Shown here piece by piece: positions 56,113 to 64,000 of a stretch of 64,000 nucleotides of DNA. The stretch is from Eupeodes corollae (lineage: Eukaryota; Arthropoda; Insecta; Diptera; Syrphidae). The translations under genes and the position numbers were made by a program. Under the pieces are notes generated by a model. It had not been told where the DNA came from. It searched no databases and saw nothing but the letters and a program-made list of their open reading frames with translations. Where the stretch lies: the NCBI RefSeq assembly GCF_945859685.1, contig NC_079147.1, positions 54,094,946 through 54,158,945 of the forward strand, in the 5' to 3' direction. Position 1 is the stretch's first letter. Each line of letters begins with the position of its first letter.

Positions 56113-56439
56113 AATAATTCTGAGGTGCTTTCAAATTGGTAATATAAGTTGAACTTACTTTCAAAAATAATTTGAATTTTATTTGTCCAAATAAATGTAA
56201 CCAAATTTTTAAATTTGGGGTTATATCTTTTGTGCTACAACAAGTTAAGTAGCGCTTTCAGCCGAAAAGTACATTGGGAACAAAAAAATGTAAGAACATT
56301 TTTAAATAGAGAACTTACTTCAATCCTTTTTGGGAACTTATTTCATTTTTTACTTGCGATATATAGGAACTACATATATATGGCAAGTTTTGCATTTGTG
56401 CAAAATTTCGAACTCGAGATTTTAATCAAAAATGATATT

Positions 56440-57000
56440 ATAATGGTAAAGAAGTCAAAAAAATTGGATCCCGCGATTCTGTCCGGTCGGTTTTGTCTGT
56501 CTGTCCATGCTCTTACAGCCTAAACCATTGGGTCGATTGAGTTCAATCGTGGGGGTTTAGGTTTTGAGCAGATTCGCGTTAGGCGTTATTTTCATTTTTT
56601 TTTAAAGATCAAAACAAACAATGGATCCCATACGTTTTTTTGGTCAAAAACAGAAAATTGGAATGTTCTCAAAAACAAACCTATAGATTTTTTTTTAATT
56701 TTCTCTTAAATTTTATTTTTTAACTTGGCTTTAACTAAGAAAAACATATTTTTGTATTGATCATAAAAGGTACCGCTCATAGAACCGTTATTTTGTTTTT
56801 TAATTTTCTCAGCAACTTTTTTTCTGAATAAGCTCTTTTATTGCCTTAACAATACTTGATTATCAAAAATGCAATTTTTGGATTTTGGATTTTTAAAATG
56901 GCATTTACATTTTTGAAGACAAACTTATTTTTCGGGTAAAATTTTGAATGTTAAAATAGTTTTTTTTTTAAACTATTTTAACTGTGCACGAGCCTAAAAG
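56440..57000 (+). repeat. Repeat S, copy 2
   Basis: Begins near GTCTGTCTGTCCATGC and includes TTTTTTTGGTCAAAAACAG, AACCTATAGATTTTTTT and AAAAACATATTTTTGTATTG, shared with 42945-43190. Weaker similarity continues at 58490-58620 (AACATAATTTGGTATTGC). Non-coding. Confidence 0.5.
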
Positions 57001-59718
57001 AGCGGATTATTTTGACAAAATTGTAATTACATTCCTATCTTTTATCTAAATTAATGCATTTGGTACATATTTATGTATTTTTATGACAATAATTATTGTA
57101 AATACCAACGATGGCCGCCCGTGTAGCGCCACTGTATCGGATTAACGAATATGATATATTAATCAACATTCTATTTTAAAGTGTCTATCAAGAAGTATTA
57201 TCTTGGTACCTTTGTTTATATGATTTTAAAATTGTATTCATTACAAATAAGGTTGTTGTTCACATATTTTACTTGCCTTCGCCTATATAAAAGCATAAAT
57301 ACTTACTACAAGTTTAAGAAACGGCCCAGGAGTATATGTATTTTCTATTAGAATCACTTTTTCAACGTATAGATACACATTATACCTACCTATAAAGGTA
57401 TTACGTACAACTTCTACAACTACTGCTTACGTGTTACTTCATAACTAAAATCCAAAACACATAAGAGCCTGACCGTAAAGAACACATGAATAGCAATTTT
57501 TTGTACTTGTTTGTATGATTGTTTCTTTTAAAATTTAACGAAAAAAATAAACTGATCGTAATAACTCCATGTTTCCGCTGAAAACTTATAGGAAAGAAGG
57601 AATACGATTGGATTGTAGTCAGTACCTTCTACCTACTAATAAGAATAACATTCCTTCATTATCATCATAAACATGGCTGAGGACACCAATGAACTATTCT
57701 TTATTCGTTTTAGACACCTACCTAACTACACAACCAATTGGCGATCGTTTTACAATTTAAACATACGAGTACATGTTCTTCCTCTTTCTTATCTTCAGAT
57801 AATTTACTTTCCATCCTGGTCCTTCTAATATGAAATTAATATAAAGCTATCCAATGGAAAAAGCTTTGAACGAGCTAGTTGAATACACAAACAATTGGAT
57901 GAGTTATTCTACGATGAGTTGTGTCTTGAGGTTCTTGACCAACAAATGTCATTTATATCTTTGAAGACAAATTCATTTTACAGGTATATTTTTAAATCTT
58001 ATATAGGTACTTTTTTAAACAGACTCTTTGCATCAAGAAACAAGTTCGTGCGACCAAGTCGTAGATTTTAATTATTTTGAAGTTTCCTAACCAATTGGGA
58101 AGTTTATTTACTTTATGAGTTATTTCACGGAGCCGTCAAATTTAGGTCAACGCGTCAACCTTCAGAAGCTAGAAAGGTAATACTTTACCTGGCTTGTTTT
58201 TTCGAAGAAATATACTTTAATTCAAAATTAATCGTATGACTACTAAAATTTGTATTTTACTTCTTTAAACTTTATTGCTAAAAGTACTGCTTTAAGTTAG
58301 TAATTGAACGACATTTACAAAATAGCGGTTTGCTGTCAAAAACAATTCACATTTTTATTTTCACTCAATTTAGAATTTGAACTTTAGTTATGCTTTAAAT
58401 TATTTGTATAACATTTCACTCTAAGAAAAAGAGCAAATATTCAGGTTCTTGAGAAGAAACCTTGAATAAGAAATCGTCAAATTAAAATATTTGATTTTTT
58501 AAAACTTTCTCTAAATATTGTATTCTTAATTTGGCTTCTTCCCAAAAACATAATTTGGTATTGCTCCAGAAGGCTACCTCTTAAAAAACCTTTATTTTTT
58601 TTTAAGGTTTCTCAAGAAGTAATGAACCGATTTCAATATTCTTCTTTTCTGTGCAAGTTTTTGTCGATGTCAAATTGATGATCAAAAAAGACATTTTTTT
58701 TTTGATTTTTTTAAATATATTAATTTTGTTTACAAAACTCGATAACGAAATTTAAATGTAAAATTTATTTTTATAAGCACTTTATTTAGTGCTTACAAAA
58801 ATATTTTAAAGACAAAATTTAAAATGATTTTCGAATAAAATGAGTTACATTTTTGAATCTTAAAATATAGGAATTATTTATAAACAGACTTTTAAATAGA
58901 CATTAGGAAGTTCTAAAGACCAAACCATGCATTTTATTTCTTTCAAAATTTCTGTCAATTCAAAAGATTTTAAGAAATTAAATAAATCTACTTTTGAAGT
59001 GAATTTGCTTTGGATGCTCTAGAACTGAGATTTAAACACGAATTTTAATAATATAAATGTCCTAACAACAGCAAAAGTGACTTTTTTGTTAAACTAATGG
59101 CTAATTGAAAAACATAATAAACGTTTCATATTTATTTATTGATATAAAAGCTTTGTATCTCTTAAAATTTGAATTGGAAAGAGATTCCAAAACGTGTAAT
59201 TTGTTTTACAAACGTTTCTCCTCAACTTATTTGTTTACCATAGTTTGTTTCAATTTAGAGAAATAATGTACTCAAGTGCACCTATATGGTCCAATTTAAG
59301 AATCAAGCATTTTTCTCTCTACAATTTTTGGGTTGTGATGACTCCTTTAAGGTCAAAATACGAGTAAGCAGACTGATAGCGATAGAAATAATAGACTCCC
59401 GAAAATTGAGTTCGATAAAACTACGTCAAAGAAAGCCCGACAATTCTTCATATAAGATCGTCTCTCTTGATTTTTTGTAGGGTTCTTTGCATTAATAGAA
59501 ATTGAAACAAGAAAAGTATATTTTATTTTTCGAAAAAAGCTACGTTTCAAAACAATTTCTAACAAAAACCTTCTAAACTATTGTCTTTTAGCTCTTAAAT
59601 ATGACCTTAAATATTAACCATTTAGAAAACTGTTGGAATCCCGGAATTCTTTCATATATAGAGTGTTATCCAAATTAAACAGTTAGACCTTACCTTGCTG
59701 AGCAACAGTCTTCTAAAA
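57001..59718. other. AT-rich stretch; weak repeat S similarity near 58.5 kb
   Basis: No coding region supported. 58490-58690 resembles part of repeat S (AACCGATTTCAATATTC as in copies elsewhere). The open frame at 59286-59480 has no recognisable motif. Confidence 0.4.
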
Positions 59719-61118
59719 TCTATATATATAAAAGAAAGTCGTGTTAGTTACACCACTTATAACTCAAGAACGGCAGAACAGATTTGGCTGAAAATTGGTA
59801 GGGAGGTAGCTTAGAGCAAGGAGACGGACATAGGATACTTTTTATCCCGTTCGACAGCGTTCCCGTGTGACTTGACATGAAACGTCAGTCACTATAAAAC
59901 GTGGTATAACAAAAAAGAATCAGACTTGGAATAACAAAACGCAAATGACAGCTATGTAATTGACGTAAAATGACAGCTATGTAATGACGTATGGATGACA
60001 ATTTGATATTTGTAAGAAATCAATATTAAAACTATTTCTATTAAATAAATAATTAAGAAGTGGATTGAAGTGAAGTGAAGTTTAATTAAAAGTGAAGCGA
60101 AGTTTAATTAATAATGCCGCGACCAAGACGGTCGAATCTTTCCCGACAAAGCCGTAATGCAAGAAGAATACAAAATACTGCAAAACACTCAGCAATGGCC
60201 AAAGTTTTAGCGGCATCGAAAATCATCATCTGGGACGAATGCACAATGGCGCATAAACGTGCATAAGAAGCACTTAACCGAACATTAAAAGATTTACGCA
60301 ATGACTTGAGATGTTTTGGAGGAGCAATGATTTTACTGTCTGGCGATTTCCGCCAAATACTGCCAGTAATTCCAAGATCTACGGCTGCCGGTGAAATAAA
60401 CGCTTGATTCAAATCGTCAAATCTATGGCGCTATGTGAAGAAACTGCAGCTGACAACAAACATGAGAGTTACATTGCTTAATGATACATCTGCTGAAGAT
60501 TTCTCGGAGCAATTGCTGACTATCGGTAATGAATTCACTCAAATCTATTGGTTGCGTCACAAATGAAGATGAAGCCACCAACTATCCAATTGAATTTTTA
60601 AACTCTTTGGACGTGCCTGGCTTACGCGTTTGGTGGTTAGTAAATTGATGAACGATGTAATTTACGCTACGATAATGATAGGAAAATTCAAAGGTGAGGA
60701 AGTTCTCATTCCGAGGATCCCGATGATCCCAACCGATATGCCGTTTGAATTTAAAAGACTTCAATTTCCGATACGTTTTGCATTTGCCATGACCATCAAC
60801 AAATCACAAGGCCAATCCTTAAAAGTTTGTGGTTTAAATCATAAACTTTCATGTTTTTCCCATGGTCAATTATACATATAATGTTCACGGGTCGGAAGAC
60901 CATCTGCGTTGTTTGTTTTTGCGCCTGATAATAAAACAAAAAATGTCGTGTATCACAAGGTACTTAAGTGAAGAGCAACCTATGTACTAAAATACAGAAA
61001 TAATAATGAATGATTAATGTAGTTATTTAATTTTGTTTGTATTTTTTCCAATAAAAAAAAAACACAATCTGCTTATTTATTGTCATTAAGGCGGAACAAA
61101 GTTCGTCGGGTCAGCTAG
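59719..61118 (+). mobile_element. Helitron, 1.4 kb, both termini present
   Basis: The 5' end TCTATATATATAAAAG follows host A (59718), with the family string ATAACTCAAGAACGGC and GATTTGGCTGAAAATTGG inside. The 3' end GGGTCAGCTAG is at 61118, followed by host T, with a short hairpin (GGAAC...GTTC at about 61093-61104) just inside. No target duplication, as expected for rolling-circle insertion between A and T. It encodes only helicase remnants; the Rep endonuclease is missing. Confidence 0.85.
60114..60881 (+). pseudogene. Helitron PIF1-like helicase remnant with intact-looking N-terminus
   Basis: From ATG at 60114 the frame reads MPRPRRSNLSRQSRNARRIQ, typical of the N-terminus of Helitron proteins, then jumps straight to the helicase (KVLAASKIIIWDECTMAHKR, Walker B). 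The rest of the protein is deleted in between. In-frame stops at 60264 (TAA) and 60405 (TGA). Further blocks: GGAMILLSGDFRQILPVIP and LQLTTNMRV. The last piece, 60630-60881, holds [18 protein letters not shown] and FAMTINKSQGQSLKVCGL with CFSHGQ, the late helicase motif in consensus form. Confidence 0.8.
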
Positions 61119-61574
61119 TAATTAAATAACTAAAGTTGCCACTTTAGCAATTAAAATCTGTAAATGTAAGGTTAAGATACACATTATGTTATTTAAATAA
61201 TTTTGTTAGCCTCCTTTATAAAACATTAAAGAACATTTTTAAGCGGTGAGGAAAAACTCATCTCAGTGTGACCCCCCCCCCCCTTGTTAAAAGTATGGTT
61301 CCGCCCTTGCATCTTGTAGGAAGTTATTTTAATTGGTAAAAATGAAAATGTCGTATTGTTTTATATCAGAACGCAATGCAAACATTTTACGAACAGAAAA
61401 CAATCTCCAAAATTATAATCATACAAAGAATAACTTTTTTTGATATCTGGTGTAATTTAAAAAAAAATAAAACTTAGAATTTTTTCTTAATAGAAACATA
61501 AACTGCTTGAAATTGATTTTTGGCTTAAAAACAGATGAAGGTATACTATATCTTAAAAAACACTATTGATGTTA
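61119..61574. other. Spacer without a gene; poly-C tract
   Basis: Contains a run of 13 C at about 61271-61283 and otherwise AT-rich DNA. Confidence 0.45.
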
Positions 61575-61693
61575 ACTAGGTTAGTTTGGGTTAGGTTAGG
61601 TTATAGTGGCTGTCCAAGATGGAGACGGACACACTTAGACCAGTTTAATGGCCCATTGTGATACCACATGAATCTTGAGGCTTCCTCCTAAGC

Positions 61694-62260
61694 TCAATGG
61701 AACCAGCTAGAGTCCCTTACGAAACGTGAGAGACTAATTATACTGATATGATTTAGATCGTTTAGATCGTTAAAGAAGAATTCTCCTAGGTAATTCTTGC
61801 GTTTTCGAGCTAGAGCAGGGCATGTGCAGAGAAGATGAAGAACCGTTTCTTCCTCTTCCTCGTCCATACAGCTTCTGCAAAAGTCATTTGAGAATACGCC
61901 TAGTCTCGTGGCGTGCTTTCCTATTAGACAGTGTCTGGTTCTGACACCTATTATCGAGCTTATATGCGATCTGCTTAGAGAGAGCAAGCACCTTGAACGT
62001 TTTATATCCAGTGTTGGCCAGATTTTTTTTGTGGCTTGACACGTGGAGATGTTGTTCCACCTGGTGCCTGCCCTACTCGCACCGTTTTGCATTAGCAACA
62101 GTTTACAAGTAGCGATTGGTATGCCAATACTTGCCAAACGTGGTAGGATGGGCTGTACTGTACCGTTCCTGGCGAGTTCATCTGCCTTACAGTTACCTGG
62201 AATGTCTCTATGGCCCGGCACCCAGCAAAGGTGAATATTAAACTGTTGCGCCATCTCCAT
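61694..62260 (-). pseudogene. LINE RNase H end and C-terminal Cys/His block
   Basis: An open frame of 188 codons: FNIHLCWVPGHRDIPGNCKA with DELARNG (RNase H C-terminal signature, with N-to-K and Cys changes), IWPTLDIKRSRCLLSLSRSH, IIGVRTRHCLIGKHATRLG and FCRSCMDEEEEETVLHLLC (C-x2-C...H...C). The upstream RNase H piece at 62529-62338 carries HFYTDGSKKEECVY (first catalytic Asp), LPHHCSVFQGVLLAIKK. A frameshift or gap separates the two. Confidence 0.78.
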
Positions 62261-62855
62261 TAGAGATGATCGACAGTTATGGACTGTTATAGAGTTTGTA
62301 GAGACAGAGTCCAGAGATTTGTCACATTTTCTTTAAGCTAGGACAATACTTTCTTTATCGCCAAAAGTACCCCCTGGAACACGCTACAATGATGGGGAAG
62401 GCGGAATGAGAGACTTAATTTCAGTCGTTCAGAGTAGACACATTCTTCTTTTTTTGACCCATCTGTGTAAAAATGGATTGCTTCATCCTCCAAGAATGTC
62501 CTATCCTCCCAAAAAGATCTGGGAGGCATAGAAATCTGGAAATTTCTGTCGAATTGTAGTGTGTGCTTTGGAATTGATTCTAAGTACCTTAGAATTACGG
62601 AGTGGCCAATGTTGTTGTTAGTCCACTGCTACGAAGCATTGAGGCGAATAGCAGAGCTTGCAGCTATTTGTTTACTAAATATGTCAAGAGGTGTAAGATA
62701 GAGCAAGGTGTCCAGTGCCGCAGACGGGGTCGTGCGAAGCGATCCGCTTATACATAGGCAGGCTGAACGTTGAACTTTATTCAACTTATCCCTGTTTATA
62801 CCTTTCTCTAAAGCAGTCCACCATACTGCTACACCGTACGTTAAAATCGGTCTGA

Positions 62856-63509
62856 TTACCGATGTGTATAGCCAATGCGTAATTCTGGGTTGTAAACCCC
62901 ATTTATTACCAATAGCTTTTTTGCAAGAGTACAGTAGCTTTTTTGACTCTTTCCTGTACGTTGCGTTTCCAATTTAGTTTTTTGTCTAAGACAAGACCTA
63001 GGTATTTGGCCTCGTCTGAGAATTTTAATTGGATTCCTTAATGTAAGGAGGGTTGACAAATGGAATTTTTTGTATCTCCTCGAAAATAAGATCAGATCGG
63101 TTTTGAGAGGGTTAACACCCAGTCCACACCGATCAGCCCAGAGTATTAGTCTGTCCAAGGCATTTTGTAAGAGTTCTTTTAGGATATTAAGATGCTTTCC
63201 TGAAACTGCTATAGCAACGTCGTCCGCATAGGCTATCACTCTGAAACCCTCCGCATCCAGACTAGTTAGGATTTCATTCACCACTAGGTTCCAGAGGAGA
63301 GGGGATAGAACACCACCTTGCGGTGTCCCTCTACTAACGAATCGTCTGCTAGAAGAGTTGCCCAGTTTTGAAATAATTATTCTGCTAGTAAGCATTAAAT
63401 GAATTAACTCCCGAAGCGAACTCTCTACATTTAGAGATGTCAGTGCAGAAGTGATTGCAGATGTGTCCACGTTGTTAAAGGCACCTTCGATGTCAAGGAA
63501 AGCAACCAT
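62856..63509 (-). pseudogene. LINE reverse transcriptase fragment
   Basis: An open frame of 217 codons with MVAFLDIEGAFNNV (motif A), GTPQGGVLSPLLWNLVVNEI (motif B), RVIAYADDVAIAVSG (motif C, YADD) and WADRCGLGVNPLKTDLILFS, then out of frame. The upstream region to 64000 reads in other frames as the RT fingers (SFLLKTLERLIDI, SSQHAYCKGKSV), with a stop (TAA) replacing the next residue near 63570. The main palm is intact but the element is not. Confidence 0.78.
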
Positions 63510-64000
63510 AGTGAACTCTTTATGATGGAGGGAATATTCGATGGTGCGTACTAAAGTGTGTAACGCTGTTTATACCGATTTACCTTTACAGTAGGCATGT
63601 TGAGACGAAGACAGAAGTCTTGTATCGATACGTGCCCTTAAATGGATATCAATCAATCTTTCCAGGGTCTTAAGAAGGAATGATGATAGACTTATAGGTC
63701 GTAGATCTTTAGGATTGACTTGGGAGCATTTACATGCTTTAGGTATAAAAACAACTTTAACTTCTCTCCATGCCGAGGGAACATGGACCAGGTAAAGACA
63801 GCTGGTAAAAATTGCCTCAAGGATTGGTGCAATTATATCAGAAGCCTTTTGTAATTCTGCTGGTATTATTCCATCTGGTCCTGCAGCCTGCAGCTTTAAA
63901 TGGTTTGAAGCTGTTGAGAGCCCATTGTAACTTATCCTTTGTGATCAGACCTTGTGGATATGTTGTATTTGAACTTGAACGTGCAAAGCTGTTGCAAGTT

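Larger units (their letters stand above)
61575..64000 (-). mobile_element. I/R1/LOA-type LINE with RNase H domain, running off the window
   Basis: Minus-strand LINE: RT, RNase H and C-terminal zinc-finger blocks in the usual order from 64000 down to about 61690, then a 3' UTR ending in a TAACC-like repeat (plus strand GGGTTAGGTTAGGTTA, 61587-61602). The C-terminal RNase H places it with I, R1 or LOA-like LINEs. Stops such as one near 63570 show that the copy is dead. The 5' part lies outside the window. Confidence 0.8.

Overview
The window is eukaryotic DNA, most likely from an insect and probably a fly. It is AT-rich, holds one recognisable spliced host gene (an Osiris-family gene) and is otherwise built almost entirely from transposable elements, many nested in one another. 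No bacterial-type operon, CRISPR array, rRNA gene or free-standing tRNA gene is visible. Species cannot be named from the sequence alone.

Layout. 0.1-3.9 kb: fragments of a LINE whose 3' end is a TAAG repeat ('TAAG-LINE'), split by a degenerate DNA-transposon-like element of a widespread but, to my knowledge, unclassified transposase-like family; then a SINE fragment. 5.1-6.6 kb: a full tRNA-derived SINE and a copy of an abundant composite repeat ('repeat R': roughly 175-bp tandem units plus a conserved 3' block with CGTACG-type palindromes). 6.6-8.6 kb: a hAT transposase pseudogene with a second hAT element inserted in it. 8.9-10.7 kb: an internally deleted LINE with a TTAC tail. 12.8-13.5 kb: TAAG-LINE. 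15.2-17.4 kb: repeat R split by a Helitron. 21.0-24.3 kb: repeat R split by a TAAG-LINE, followed by another TAAG-LINE. 25.6-30.5 kb: a Transib (RAG1-like) DNA transposon with RSS-like terminal inverted repeats and a 5-bp target duplication, interrupted by a TAAG-LINE with a 15-bp target duplication. 30.9-33.8 kb: TAAG-LINE, repeat R with a small nested retroelement, and a Tc1/mariner-type pseudogene.

34.5-39.25 kb (minus strand): a three-exon Osiris gene (276 aa) whose splice sites and phases fit exactly. Its 3.8-kb first intron holds a LINE scrap, a MITE and a SINE. 40.8-45.0 kb: a Jockey/CR1-type LINE, repeats S and R, and another SINE. 46.65-53.1 kb: a complete BEL/Pao LTR retrotransposon on the minus strand with identical 482-bp LTRs, a 5-bp target duplication and one open gag-pol frame; it is the youngest and most plausibly active element here. 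53.4-56.1 kb: LINE and repeat R remnants. 59.7-61.1 kb: a Helitron with both ends. 61.6-64 kb: a LINE with an RNase H domain that runs off the window.

How the parts relate. The SINE's 3' end matches the 3' end of the TAAG-LINE, which suggests the LINE machinery mobilises the SINE. The nesting gives relative ages: repeat R is older than the Helitron, the small retroelement and a TAAG-LINE inserted in it; Transib is older than the LINE inside it; one hAT is older than the other; the BEL element is recent. The long gene-free stretches (3.9-5.0, 10.9-12.8, 13.5-15.1, 17.4-20.9, 24.3-25.6, 39.4-40.8, 45.4-46.6 and 57.0-59.7 kb) are AT-rich with no coding signal I can support.
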